64,000 nucleotides of DNA, taken from contig NC_092793.1 in the NCBI RefSeq assembly GCF_918797505.1, forward strand, positions 49,526,243 to 49,590,242, given 5' to 3'. Of this stretch, positions 24,901-35,234 are shown one piece after another. The DNA comes from Bemisia tabaci (taxonomy: Eukaryota > Arthropoda > Insecta > Hemiptera > Aleyrodidae). The position numbers and the translations under genes were made by a program. How positions within the stretch are numbered: the first letter of the stretch is position 1; each line of letters begins with the position of its first letter. The notes under the pieces are model-generated. The model searched no databases. It was not told the origin of the DNA and saw only the letters and a list, made by a program, of their open reading frames with translations.

Positions 24901-27900
24901 AAAGTTTCCGAATTTTGTCCGACCTCTCCTATTGACTCGATCCACTGTGAGACGTGAGCAACCCGGTCAAGAGGCCATGAGTGTTACTTTTATTGACCTT
25001 GATCATTTGATTGATCACACGTCAGCAGCAACGTGCCACGACGATTGGAAATCCGCACAAAAATCGTGGGTTTTCTGACATTTATTAAGAAATACATATA
25101 GTTAATATTACACCTTGTTTCACACACCAAATTCTTTGTAAAGACGTTAATAGCCTGGGATGCTGAATTTCTATAAATAAAACAACTAAATTACTAACTA
25201 TTTATAGATCTTTTAAATACTTAAAATTGTTATTTCAAACATTGAAATTAAATCCTAACTTTCAAACTAAAATACAAGTTTCTCAAAATTCTTAGATTTT
25301 CACGTTTTTATCAAAATTAAGCCTTCTCTAAAAAATATATATATTTTATTAATTTAATCCATTGACTTGAAATAAATAAAACCTCATAAAAATGATCTAC
25401 TTTGAATGGCGTTGTGTCGTCGTATCAAGATCGTCACCAACGTTCCTCACGGAGCTTGTGGAGGTATAGACGATGCTGCAGTTAACTTAAATTAGGCTTT
25501 CGAGGAGGTTTGAACTCTTAGGACTTTAAACCTCCCAAAATTCATAATGACGATATTGTTATTATTTTCAATTGGCCCTTTTAAATTGATGTCAGTATGC
25601 TCCACGACGCGTGCACTGGAATTACGAATCTGCCGATGAAAGCTACAAAATATGTAAAGTTGTTGGTGTGCCTGAAATTCCACAAGATTAAGTTTGAAAA
25701 TCTTGCTTCTCTAATATTTTTTTGAAAATGCTCCAAACTATCGCTAACGTTTGAATTTTTAAACATTGGCAGAAAATCTCAGGAGAACCGCTCCAGAAAC
25801 CGATCTCCCGTGCGTACTCAGACCGGCACAAAACTAAGGGGGCACATCCTGCAATCTGATCCAAGCAAAAACCTTGTAAAGTCAAGTTTTCGTCCCTCCC
25901 TTGCTCAGGAAATTTTTTTTAAAAAAAATCAATATTTGATGTATTGCTCACCGCTGCTTACCTGTTTAGGAAAAAGTACCACCCCCATCTCCCCATTTGA
26001 GACATGAGTGACAATTCTTGAAAATGCCGGTCCCTTCCTCCCCCTCCCCTCCTTCAACTTAAATGAGGGGATTTCTGAGAGGGTCGTGGAAATTGATCAT
26101 AAAATCTCTTGTCGATTTCATGTCCAATATTCGGAAGAGTTGAGGAAGAGGTACTTTTACGTTTGTCTAATATCCGCTTTCAGACACACTTATTTTTTAC
26201 GTTTTAAAGCTCTCTCATGTGTAGATGTTTAAAATAGAGAATGATCAATTTAAGCTCCCTCTAGAATAAGTTTTATATGTGGAAAAGCTTAGGTACGTGA
26301 AAAAAGACAGTTGTTGTAGACACTCACCGAACAAGCCACAAGTGTTGACACCAGGCGGCCCCGCAGCAGGGATGGGGGTAGCAGCTGTTAAGTACCATCT
26401 TCCACTGGTCTGGAATGAAAAAAGGATAGTCTTCACTTTAGTATTAGTTACTATCTTTGTAGCACATTCAATTGTAAACACAATTCCCATGTCAAACTGG
26501 GGCTACAATTAGCCCTCTACCCCGAACGTGAGCAGCTTAAAAGAAATTACGGTAGGCGCATTTTCAAATATTTTTTTGTGAAAAAGAGGGACTGGTGCTT
26601 ACAAAAAACAAACAAACTCGATGCCAAAGAATATTCGCTTATTTTAATTTAACCTCATGTCAGACAAAATTTAAAGCAACGAACCCTCGACACTGTTCAG
26701 CTATTTTTATGTCTCCGTTTTCTAAACTTCAGATTTTTATTAGAATCTGCTATAAAGGGTACTGGCTCTCGGCCCCTTAATAATTGCCGTATCGACGCGA
26801 AGGTGGAAGTCCGAAACCACGTATCTCGATTTGCTACGCGGCAGACTTCCTGTCATACTTCATCTTTTTAATGGAAAACTATTCAATGGCAATACCTAAA
26901 AACCGCCGTGGTTCTTCTTCCCGGAACAAAGGAAATTCTGCGAAAACTTTAAGGAATGATGTTGCTTTGTTCTCCTTTAAAAACATAAAATAAGAGCGGA
27001 GATTTCCAGACATCGCAAACGAGATACGTGGTTGGGGACTTATACTGTCGATATGCTATGCTCTCTAACATCTGGCAGATAACAAGTGCAAGTATAGGTA
27101 CACGTAACACATGTACATGTGCAAGTGACATTTGAACGCTCTCTTAAAGGTTCCTCAGAGGAGGGTGTGATGGCCCTTCTTGAGTTAAAAATTGCGGATT
27201 ATTAAACATAAAAAAGAATTATGAGGGTAAACGGATGGTAAAACAAAGGAAGCCGCATTTCTGGACCTTTGAGTGACTGCTGATTTTCAGCTATACATCA
27301 AGTTTTGGAAAGACGACAACCAATGAATATTGCAAGAATTTTTTTGTAATTTGACAAAATCCTCCTAAGAGTATTCTCTGAAAATTTCTTGCAAAAATAT
27401 CGGGTGATGTTCTCTTGAAAAAATAAAATACGATCGGAAATTTTGGAACACCGCAAACAAGACACTTGGGTTCTCCTTAGTTTTGTCATCGATGTATTTT
27501 GCATGGTTTTTTGGGGCAAAAATAAAAAAATCCAGGAAAATAAATTGCCTCCTTCCTCCAGTGCCCTAATAAGACATCTTAGAATATAGTTCCTAGATTG
27601 TCGTCAGAATATGTCTAGACCAAAAGAGATCGTCAATTTACCTGATTTTCCGGTTGTTGTACAACATTATACATTGAACAGTCATAAGACTGAGAGAGTG
27701 CATGCTTTGAGTATTGGAAGAAGATAAAGCTAACCAGCAAAATTGGCCTCCATTCCTGCAATGAAAAGATTTTATATCCACTTAAGCTGTAAAAATTGCG
27801 TTTCATAGTTGGGATTTTATAATTGAATAGTCCTTTTTTTTTCAACGACGAAGAGGATAACTTTCCGGTTAAGTTATACAGGCGGCTTGTTTCAATTTTT

Positions 27901-28913
27901 TTGCATTATACACACAAAACAAAGTCATATTCTTGTTGGCATTCAATGTCTCTCTCTTAAATAAATGATTAAAGTAACTTAATACGAGAATTTCCGTCGT
28001 ATTCCAGTATATATATTTTTTCTTATAGTATATTTAAGGCTCAATTTGAAATGTATGCACCCGCATTGCAGCATTTTACAAAAGAGCCGTTCACATTAAA
28101 TTTTTTCTCAGAACCACCAAACATTACCGCTTTAAAGTTTTAGAAAATACACCAAGTACGTAAAGTAATATGATCACAGAAGGTATTTTCAAAAACGAAA
28201 GCAGGCAATTTCCGAGGAAAAATAAAAGATTTGTCATTTTACATTGCCTTATGCAAATAAAGTCAAAGAGTAAAGTTATTTTTTGACAGTTTAATGGTTT
28301 GAGGGACTTTCGAGAGAACTTATATACATCGATTCATATGATAAACAGTTGCATATCACTTGGAATTGCATTAGCAAGGATATTTGCAAAAATAACTTTA
28401 ACGTTACTGAGGAGAAGGTATTTATCTATAAAGGGCGCGTTTTGAAAAGCAGGAAAAAACGCAATTATGAAAGCAACGTAAGAGACTTTACGTTTTTTTT
28501 ATTTTTTTTTTTTATTTATTTATTTTCTTTTATTTATTTATCTTTTTTATTTATTTATTTTTTTATTTATTTTTTTTTTTTGGTAAATCCCTTTATGGGT
28601 AGATCCTGGTAGATCCTCTCTTTCAATTTATGAATCTGACGATTTGAAAATCTCACACTAATCTCGCTGCATGAACATGGGCTCAACCAGGGTAATAATA
28701 ACCTGGTGGAAATAGGCCAGAGTAGCGTGTACTTTTAAGGAACCCGGGCCTCACATCGGGGTGGCTAGGGGTGGGGGAATCAGTGAAAACCTTAAAAAAT
28801 ATGCGCTTTGTCCTCCGAGCCCCTCATTTGTGAGAATAAGAAAAGGAGGAAAAAAGGAAAAAGAAAAACACAAAGAAAAAGAAACTTACGGTCAGCTTTC
28901 TGAATCGTATCAT
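9954..28913 (-). CDS. Giant secreted glycine-rich repeat protein, eight exons
   Basis: Minus-strand exons, in order: 28913-28890, 27755-27642, 26409-26328, 22810-22732, 20688-20606, 19156-19100, 17797-10995, 10156-9954. Every junction has GT..AG and matching phase (0,0,1,2,1,1,1). Exon 1 encodes MIRFRKLT; exon 2 supplies a signal-peptide core (WRPILLVSFIFFQY). The N-terminal domain is aromatic and Cys-containing (CSMYN, NTCGLFGNCGGCGG, ALLGYDAQNWMIWGLC, QCMC). Exon 7 (6.8 kb) is poly-Gly, Gly-Pro and Pro-rich sequence with many poly-basic motifs. The last exon gives a hydrophobic tail ending NNIIWC. Restored, the protein would be about 2,480 aa. I expect a secreted structural or matrix protein (cuticle, eggshell, salivary sheath or adhesive are options); the sequence does not decide. 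About eight single-base frame slips in exon 7 break the printed frame. Exon 1 is the least certain, being only 24 coding bases. I know no named homologue. Confidence 0.78.
10423..10615. mobile_element. Inverted-repeat element in last intron of the glycine-rich gene
   Basis: GGCAGCTGTGTCAATAAGAC near the left end pairs with GTCTCATTGACACAGCCGTCC near the right, and GGGACCAAGAGCC-like sequence pairs with GGTCCCGG. It sits between the last two exons, is GC-richer than its surroundings, and has no coding capacity. Confidence 0.6.
10995..12200 (-). other. Exon 7, C-terminal part: basic-site domain and Pro-rich tail
   Basis: This segment is open in one minus frame. In order it encodes SYSKRKRRSTS, HIRVRRIFME, an Asn/Thr-rich stretch with possible N-glycosylation sites, an acidic run ending DDDSKRRRRRS, LKVRIRRAIL, PVIRIRRQSS, a long poly-Gly tract (11385-11480), seven or so PAPPPSPP repeats, two GGGQQNPQPN motifs, and GYSSMSGGSQGGASGG just before the donor. 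Several basic motifs fit R-x-K/R-R, the furin/proprotein-convertase consensus, so the precursor may be cut repeatedly. That is an inference from the consensus only. Confidence 0.7.
13015..15000 (-). repeat. Five tandem coding modules, 375-396 bp each
   Basis: Five copies, marked on the plus strand by GGTGACAGTGCAGGTGGCTG near 13240, 13615, 14011, 14402 and 14786 (spacings 375, 396, 391 and 384). Each module, on the minus strand, reads: poly-Gly, FGFGGSKMMKKAGAGG, poly-Gly, NNKAKTPSNSGQAGGTP, VKPQPPALSPQSPSPGG, poly-Gly, KRKRRSIAINRRGGEGG, VGRKRRSLDVTRRDPAGG. Unique parts are virtually identical between copies while the GGN tracts differ in length, so recent unequal exchange or gene conversion is likely. 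One copy has SPPPP-like expansion in its tract (near 14880). Confidence 0.9.
15600..16990 (-). repeat. GGG-x-LPNP-x-GP modules with Gly-Pro runs
   Basis: Five modules carry GGGVLPNPYGP or a variant (ALPNPFGP, VLPNPNGP) near 16985, 16715, 16395, 16155 and 15925. They are linked by poly-Gly, by PPGSGPP/PPGSAPP repeats (16510-16610) and by (GP)n encoded by GGACCA hexamers (16255-16320 and 16820-16880). The frame slips at about 16860 and about 16080. The sequence resembles extensible structural proteins; this is an analogy only. Confidence 0.8.
17420..17680 (-). repeat. GPSGGGGGGGGGG repeats at start of exon 7
   Basis: Five or six units of about 12 residues, each a GPSGG or GPFGG start followed by eight to ten Gly, directly after the Cys-containing QCMCAAP sequence. 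One unit is short and contains CCACCCACC where its neighbours have CCACCACC; this shifts the frame at about 17610. Confidence 0.8.
18345..18480. mobile_element. 139-bp hairpin family, diverged copy
   Basis: It carries TTTCTGGCTCATTTTAGAGA, CATTAGTTTCCCTACGCAGA and a right arm AAGTTCCTCGTCGCAAAATC, in the order of the family. It is in intron 6 of the glycine-rich gene, directly left of the Helitron fragment. Confidence 0.6.
18486..18990 (+). mobile_element. Helitron 3' fragment with helicase C-terminus
   Basis: From about 18691 a plus-strand frame reads RTSDRVGIYLPQPAFTHGQL, then YVALSRATSHEKVKVEIV and ends at TAG 18946-18948. VGIYLPxPxFxHGQLYVALSRA is the C-terminal helicase motif of Rep-Hel proteins of Helitrons (Pif1 family, motif VI). 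The stop lies inside a GC-rich palindrome (GGGGGCGAAGCCCTC, then CTAG), as is usual for Helitron 3' ends. An upstream segment (ACTACTGGACCGATTTTCCT) is also typical of these elements. The Rep domain and most of the helicase are missing, so this is a truncated element, inserted in intron 6 of the glycine-rich gene. Confidence 0.8.
20762..21332. mobile_element. Inverted-repeat DNA element, 571 bp, with possible TGA duplication
   Basis: GGGGCTGTCC at the left pairs exactly with GGACAGCCCC at the right. Beyond the ends, TGA lies on both sides, consistent with a 3-bp target duplication. Inside are ACGCTGG and CACCC-like matches near both ends. A poly-C tract lies at 21076-21086. No transposase. 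Located in intron 4 of the glycine-rich gene. Confidence 0.65.
21954..22094. mobile_element. 139-bp hairpin family, copy 2
   Basis: TGGACTATACATTTTACAAT at the left and CATATTGCAAAATGTAGTCCA-type right end form the arms, with TGGCTCA / TGAGCCA inside. This copy measures 141 bp. Intron 4 of the glycine-rich gene. Confidence 0.75.
23401..23992. mobile_element. hAT-like non-autonomous element, 592 bp, 8-bp duplication
   Basis: A perfect 19-bp inverted repeat (CAAAGACATAAAGACGGAG at 23401-23419; reverse complement at 23974-23992) is flanked on both sides by CTTCATCC (23393-23400 and 23993-24000). An 8-bp target duplication with C-A start is the pattern of hAT elements. There is no transposase frame. 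Intron 3 of the glycine-rich gene. Confidence 0.82.
24718..24949. mobile_element. Inverted-repeat element, 232 bp, flanked by AGACG
   Basis: CACAGTGGATCGAGTC at the left pairs with GACTCGATCCACTGTG at the right. The pairing continues through GGAGGTCGGAC / GTCCGACCTCTCC. AGACG occurs at 24713-24717 and 24950-24954, consistent with a 5-bp target duplication. Non-coding. Intron 3 of the glycine-rich gene. Confidence 0.75.
26793..27505. mobile_element. Two adjacent members of the family of about 250 bp
   Basis: Copy at about 26793-27059: GAAACCACGTATCTCGATTT at the left, AACGAGATACGTGGTTGGGG at the right, AGGAATGATGTTGCTTTGTT inside. A second, more diverged copy at about 27245-27505 retains GATGTTCTCTTGAAAAAATA and CACCGCAAACAAGACACTTG. 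Both are in intron 2 of the glycine-rich gene. Confidence 0.65.
28493..28582. repeat. T-rich (TTTA)n low-complexity tract
   Basis: About 90 bases of T runs broken by ATTTATTTA units, in intron 1 of the glycine-rich gene. A lone end related to the GAGGGGCTTGG element family (GCGCTTTGTCCTCCGAGCCC) follows at 28801-28826. Confidence 0.8.
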
Positions 28914-29103
28914 AGCTTCTATTTCTTCTACTTAACTTCCGATGAGTGACGAGACGTCGTAGCATTGGAGACCGGTTTCATGGATTGAGAATTCTGGAAT
29001 TCTGAGAGCAGGTTCGACCAAACAAGCAGTCCTGTGACATTTTGCAGGAGGAGAACAGGTTTATTGACGGAAACATCCTCTTCCCTCGATGAATTTATAA
29101 ACG

Positions 29104-29372
29104 GTTGTCAAACTTAAATTGCTATACCCATCTCGGTCACTTAATTAGCTTTCATCAGGTGCAATACGGATGCCGAAAATTGAAACGAACTAAAGCTAAA
29201 AATATTTGTGGAGCCCTTATCACCGGCGCGACGCCAGACTAAGCCCGATGCGAAACAAGCTTGAGGCGATATGGATCTATCTACTCAAATATTTTTAGCT
29301 TCAGTATTCGTTTTTTACCTGATAAAAGCTAATTATTAACTATAGCCAAAAGTGATTTAAGTTCGTCTGACA
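29104..29372. mobile_element. Palindromic MITE, about 270 bp
   Basis: AACTTAAATTGCTATAC at the left pairs with CAAAAGTGATTTAAGTTCG at the right; TAATTAGCTTTCATCAGGT pairs with ACCTGATAAAAGCTAATTA; AGCTAAAAATATTTG pairs with CAAATATTTTTAGCT. The centre is GC-rich (CACCGGCGCGACGCC). Confidence 0.7.
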
Positions 29373-29734
29373 TCCGCTCATTGGAAAAAAGAGGGATTAC
29401 AAGCTAAATAACATGATTCTCAATGAAGAAAGCCGTTAAAACGCATAGAAAAATTTTAATTATATAAATTTCTTGGCGGCAGTGAAAACGCACGGAGAAA
29501 ATTGAATTGTTACAATGCTCGTTGTAGATTCCAGGTCCCTCTGACTATTCTAGTAGTAGTTACATTATTACCTTTGTTGTGTCAATGCTACATTATCAAT
29601 GGGACCGAAATAATTTTTACCACAAAAATGTGACATTGTAACTAGGTAGCTATGATTTGAAAAGTGATAGGACCCCAAAATCTATTATAGAAATTGTTGG
29701 AGCAATCATTATTTTTTCCCCGTGATTGATTATT

Positions 29735-29873
29735 TGGACTTAATTTTGCACGTAGAAACTGCTACTTTTTGGCTCACTTAGGGAGCAATCTATGTTCCTG
29801 AAGTTTCCCAATGCAGACAGGTGATTCCATGGATGAGCCAAAGAGAGTAGTTCTTCATTGCAAAACGAGGTCT
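29735..29873. mobile_element. 139-bp hairpin family, copy 3
   Basis: TGGACTTAATTTTGCA at the left and TTCATTGCAAAACGAGGTCTA-type right end, with TTTGGCTCA / TGAGCCAAA arms and GTTTCCCAATGCAGA at the loop. Length 139 bp. Confidence 0.75.
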
Positions 29874-30661
29874 ATGTTTCTTGATGTGACCTTAATTTAA
29901 CCGTCTACGAGGACTATGTAACAATACATTCATTTACAATATTTTGAAGTGGCTACACGCGAAACTAAAAGTTGAAAATCCACCTCAATCACAACTCAAG
30001 AATACTTATCATTCTCCCACTGTGACGCAATGTGATGTGCCGCGTGAAAATTTCAGCACTGAAAGAAAGGATAGGTAAAATTGAGAGAAGAATATTGCCG
30101 GCATAATTTGATTATTATATTTCAACGATCATGTGGTTGTAAAATGGATATACTGGATGGAAACTGTTCGATAATGATAATGCAACCAGTGGAAGAAAAT
30201 TGTAAATTCCTTTAAAACTACCAAAACGCCGGTCGAAATCCCCGATAAGAATCTGATAGAATCGGTTGTGTGAGTTTTAAAATGTAGATTCGCCAAACCT
30301 GCTCAATAATGGACAGGGCAAAATCAAGTATACTGAATATTTCCTGAAGGAAATCTTAAATAAGCGGAACCAGGCTGAAAGGGAGCCAAAAAGGGCCTTT
30401 TCATCACCCCGGAATCAACTTTTCCACCTCGAGAAAGCGAGAAGGATTTTTTCAATTCTACGTGACATAATATCTTCCATCTTTGATATTGTGTTTCCGT
30501 CAACACTCCAGTAAGAACAGTTCAAAATCGGTCTCGAGGAGACTCATTTTTTCAAAATTTCCCCTCAGACCTCTTTTAGAGCCAAGTATGTCCCTTAAAC
30601 TACTCGATAGTGAGCCTTTCCGTGCTTCTTTGTGCAACACACTTTTCGTGAGGTGCCCCCC

Positions 30662-31002
30662 GAGACATGAGACCCTCCACTGCGGCCTCCTATAGCGACA
30701 GGTGGAAGCTTTTACTTTCGGGGTTTCAACAATTCCTTATGGACAATTATTAGGGAGCAACAGTCATCACCCTAGTTTCGGCAGTTGACTTAGGTACCTA
30801 CATGGTCGATGATGAGCTTCGAATGACGTCATGAGCCGAACAAGTTTCCCAAACGTCGGCCATTCTCGGCTTGTTTGCAAAACGAAACTGCCAACACGTT
30901 GTTGAACATCAACCATGTAGGTAAGTCAACAGTAGAATGCTGAAGTTCCAAAAGTAAAAGCTTCCACAATGGCCAAGATACTAGTGGAGGGTCTCTTGTC
31001 TC
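30662..31002. mobile_element. Inverted-repeat element, 341 bp
   Basis: GAGACATGAGACCCTCCACT at the left pairs with AGTGGAGGGTCTCTTGTCTC at the right; GTGGAAGCTTTTACTTT pairs with AAAGTAAAAGCTTCCAC; an inner pair ACCTACATGG / CCATGTAGGT completes a foldable structure. Confidence 0.75.
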
Positions 31003-32256
31003 TGCCCTTACCCTTCCCCCTCTTCTGTAAAAAGTTCCTAGTTCCGCCTGTGGAATCTAACTGGCCGAACACGGAAACATCATGAAGCTCGATTGGGGCC
31101 GGAAAGACTCCTTTTGCGTTATTGCGAGTCAGCGAGACCCGGTTCCTATGCATGTTTGTTTGCGTAGTTGGCGTTCGCTCCTGGCTGAGCGCGATGGCGT
31201 GTGACGATGAATGGGCTCGGTAAACAGTGTTCTCCGAGAAACCACATTTAATGGTGCTCTCTCCTGTTTGGTTTCATCTTGGCTTTGTGGCCTAGACCTC
31301 GTACTATGGGCACTGCTCACCTAATTATTTCATCAACAAGTCTAGGCCCTCGATAATTCTACACGTTTCCACATCGGACGACAAATCACGCGCTGGAATG
31401 CTTCGACCTCCGCGAGTCGAGCTAAAAAGGAGTATCATTTGGACGTACTTAAATTATTAGAAAATGATTGAAAAGGATCTATGTGTATAGGTTTTGCGTA
31501 AAACATAGCTCCTTTCGATTGAATTAATTTTTGTTTGAAAAATTAATTTTTACATGGTTCTTTTAAGCACGAATACGTCTAGTCTATTTGATTGAAAAAG
31601 TATAGGATAGGTGTTCTGAAATCAAAATCCAGCGACTTTAGTGACCACTTCCTTAAATAAAAATAAGACTTTTTTTCTAGATGCGATTACTGCAAACTTT
31701 TGTCAGAGCGAATAGGGAAGTTGGGAGGTCCGGAAATTGGCTTTAAAATAACGATGAGCGCAACGGGACAGTCTAAAAATCACTTCTGAATGCACAATCG
31801 ATGTAAGCTGTCTGATTTACAATTTATACCACAGGAAAGATTGAATTTGATACAGATAATTTACCCCAGTTTTAGAACACTTCACAACTCCCAACGTGAC
31901 TGCCGTTGCGTATCGTAGTTTTTCAATTGAAAACAAAAAAGAAAACATAAAAAACGTCATTTATCCAACATATCATTTTCCTGATTTTGAAGTCAAGTTC
32001 AAACCGGTGCCGAAAATCAGTCGTACTCGTAGGAAGTTCCTGCAGAGATAACTAATTAATTCAACTCCGCAGTCGATGAAATTGTATCTTTTCAATTTGA
32101 AGGGGATTTTAACTTCTCAGAAAGAATTCGCATGATGAACAAGTAAAATCACTTTTGACCTAATTTTAAACAGATGGCTCAATCCGATCTCATATCTCCA
32201 CGCAAAACTAAACGTTAAAAGCATCATACGACACAGTTTCTCAATTTTGAAAAAAG

Positions 32257-32756
32257 NNNNNNNNNNNNNNNNNNNNNNNNNNNNNNNNNNNNNNNNNNNN
32301 NNNNNNNNNNNNNNNNNNNNNNNNNNNNNNNNNNNNNNNNNNNNNNNNNNNNNNNNNNNNNNNNNNNNNNNNNNNNNNNNNNNNNNNNNNNNNNNNNNNN
32401 NNNNNNNNNNNNNNNNNNNNNNNNNNNNNNNNNNNNNNNNNNNNNNNNNNNNNNNNNNNNNNNNNNNNNNNNNNNNNNNNNNNNNNNNNNNNNNNNNNNN
32501 NNNNNNNNNNNNNNNNNNNNNNNNNNNNNNNNNNNNNNNNNNNNNNNNNNNNNNNNNNNNNNNNNNNNNNNNNNNNNNNNNNNNNNNNNNNNNNNNNNNN
32601 NNNNNNNNNNNNNNNNNNNNNNNNNNNNNNNNNNNNNNNNNNNNNNNNNNNNNNNNNNNNNNNNNNNNNNNNNNNNNNNNNNNNNNNNNNNNNNNNNNNN
32701 NNNNNNNNNNNNNNNNNNNNNNNNNNNNNNNNNNNNNNNNNNNNNNNNNNNNNNNN
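32257..32756. other. Assembly gap of 500 N
   Basis: Exactly 500 N, which suggests a placeholder length rather than a measured one. True content unknown. Open frames reported across it would be artefacts. Confidence 1.
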
Positions 32757-32815
32757 AGCTGTGATACAGGGACGGCTCATAAGAATCATATCGTTGACTA
32801 AAGTGCGAAACAACG

Positions 32816-33046
32816 TATCTTCATTGCAGAGTTTCGAAATGTTCGCTTCTATTTTATTTTTTCGAGGAGAGACAAGCCAAAATGGGTTGAAATTCGTCCA
32901 GAATATTTTGCGAACAGAGAAGAAAAATAAATGAATTTATTTTTAGAGATTATGTTGACTAGGTTCTCAAAGAAAAAATAAAGTATGACACGAAGTCTGC
33001 AACGTCGCAAACTGAGGTACGCGATTTCGCACGTAGGTCATCGATG
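32816..33046. mobile_element. Family of about 250 bp, damaged copy beside the gap
   Basis: The right half is clear: TCTCAAAGAAAAAATAAAGT, GCAACGTCGCAAACTGAGGT, ACGCGATTTCGCAC, GGTCATCGATG. The left half is diverged or truncated. Confidence 0.5.
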
Positions 33047-33270
33047 TTATACCCTTATCATGTCATACTTTTTGAAGCGCGGGAACTTTAAAGACGTGCT
33101 GTTTTCCGACGCAGATTGCGAAAATAGGAGTTACTTTTATATCTTCAGTATGTACTCATCGCGACTATTGGGGGAGATAAAAGAAACATTTTTACTCTAG
33201 CACCAGTTTGCAACGAAGCACTTCCATTCTCCCCTTAGAGGAGGAATGAAGCCCCTCCATGTTTTGTAAA

Positions 33271-33793
33271 TGGACCATATTTCGCAATAGGGAACAACGA
33301 TTTCTGGCTCATTTCAGAAACAACATATGTACCATTAGTCTCCCTATGCAAATAGGTGCCTTTATGTATGAGCCAGAAATTGTAGCTTCTTATTCGAAAA
33401 TGTAGTCCAAATAAAAATGGAATCTTTGAAATCGCAGTGGACGGATTTGACCAATATCAGTCAAACAACAATTTACAATTCCCAATTCCTCCTCATGTTT
33501 TGTTTTTTCTACAATAAAACAAAACAGCAACGCATCAAAACTTCCATTTATAACGCATTTACTCAAAATATCCAGTCAAAATGATTAAAAGTTTTCTGTC
33601 ACCTACTTACAATATAAGAGAAAATTAGGCAACATCTCACATAGTTAGACTAACTGGACCACTTTTTACAATACGGAACTATCCATTCCGATTCATTCAA
33701 GAAACAACGTATGTTTCATTAGTCCGCTTATGCAGATAAGTGTTTTTATGACTGAATCAGAAACAGAAGTTCCCTATTGCAAAATACAGTCCA
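33271..33793. mobile_element. 139-bp hairpin family, two copies (33271-33409, 33655-33793)
   Basis: Both copies are exactly 139 bp from TGGACC to GTCCA. Shared core: CATTAGTCTCCCTATGCA in the first, CATTAGTCCGCTTATGCA in the second. They lie in the same orientation 245 bp apart. A partial copy of the same family lies at about 34672-34735. Confidence 0.85.
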
Positions 33794-34975
33794 ATCCTAT
33801 TTCATGGTATTTAGTTATCAACCAAATGATATTCAGTTCACTGCGCGCTCCCTTCAGTTCTCGCAACGAAAAAAAAAACCCGGAAAGAGGGCAGAATTGC
33901 CGAGTTTTGGTTTTTAAACCCATCACCGTTGAAATACGAGACCCAACCATAATGAAAAACCTCAGTTTTCTAGCTGTGGACATACTGCTGTTTACAATAT
34001 GTAAGATTGTCCACATAAAGTATATCTCAGTTGACATGTCGCAATTCAATCCAGTTCTCATAACCATAAGTTTTCGTGGGAAGTTCCTTCGGCGATAACT
34101 ATTTTAACTCCGCAGTCGATGAAATTGTATCTTTTCAATTTGAAGGGGATTTTAACTTCTCAGAATGAATGTTGAAGCAACTATTTGTGTCTGCCGAATC
34201 GCCAGTTTAACTGCGTGCGGGGTTTTAGTGTTTTCATTCGCACACATGGTATCTTTTATACAAGTTGATATTTGATTAATTCTGGTAAACGCATTCTGAT
34301 AAGGGTATCATACGCTCAACGTATACACTTTCCGAAATGTTTAAAGAGTTTTAGTGCGCCCTGCGAGATGCTAAACGTATGATTCATCACCTTTCAGGTT
34401 TTCATTTGTGAAATTTGACGCTATTTCTCGTACACCAACTGAAAATATTTTCTCAAATTTTCATACAAGACTATTACTTGGTCAATGTCGTCATATTATT
34501 TATTCTTCTTGGTTTCGCCATCCGTATGAGTTGAACCTGATGCTTTAAAAGGAAGCTTCAATTCAATCAAGTGTATAAATTACATCTCTTATATTGCAAT
34601 AAGAGTAAAATAAGTATCGTAAAACGATATTCATGTTATTTTGTTCGATAATGCCAGAGTCTATCAGTATTTGCACATTTTGCAGTGTACACCCACTATT
34701 TCTGGTTCATTTGAGAAACAATGTATGATAAGTTGAAAACCTGGTAAGCACCAACAGGTATCGCTAAGATCCCGCAACCATGCGTCTCATGTAATGGGGA
34801 TCTGAAAATAACAGTTCTTGCCATGAAAATGAAACCAAAATTAAAGGAAAGTATACCTGGTAAATATACTCGGAGACGAGGCATTTAGGTTACTTTATTG
34901 CGATGAAGATGATCTACAATCTTAACAACATCCGATGGCGCTTCCTGCTTTTGAATTTCCACTTTTCAGATATCG

Positions 34976-35234
34976 ACGATGTAAATTCGCAACCACATAT
35001 CTCGGTATGTGAAGTTGCAGACTTCCCGTCAAACTTTATTTTTTAAATGGAAAACTACTTAAAAGAAGTTCTTAATAACTGCTGTGATTTGTCTTCCCTT
35101 TACGAAGAAAATCCTGCAGGAACTTTAAGGAATGATGTCGCTTTATACTCTTTTAAAAAAATAAAATAGGAGCGGAGATTTTAAAACAACGCAAACGAGA
35201 TACGTGGTTGTGGACCTACATAAATGGGACGATA
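34976..35234. mobile_element. Family of about 250 bp, copy
   Basis: CGCAACCACATATCTCGGTA at the left, GCAAACGAGATACGTGGTTG at the right, with GTTGCAGACTTCCCGTCAAA, ACTTTAAGGAATGATGTCGC and TAGGAGCGGAGATTTTAAAA between. It is close in sequence to the copy at 26793. Confidence 0.75.

Noticed and set aside
32241..32813. Open frames across the N run
   Set aside because: Artefacts of undefined bases.
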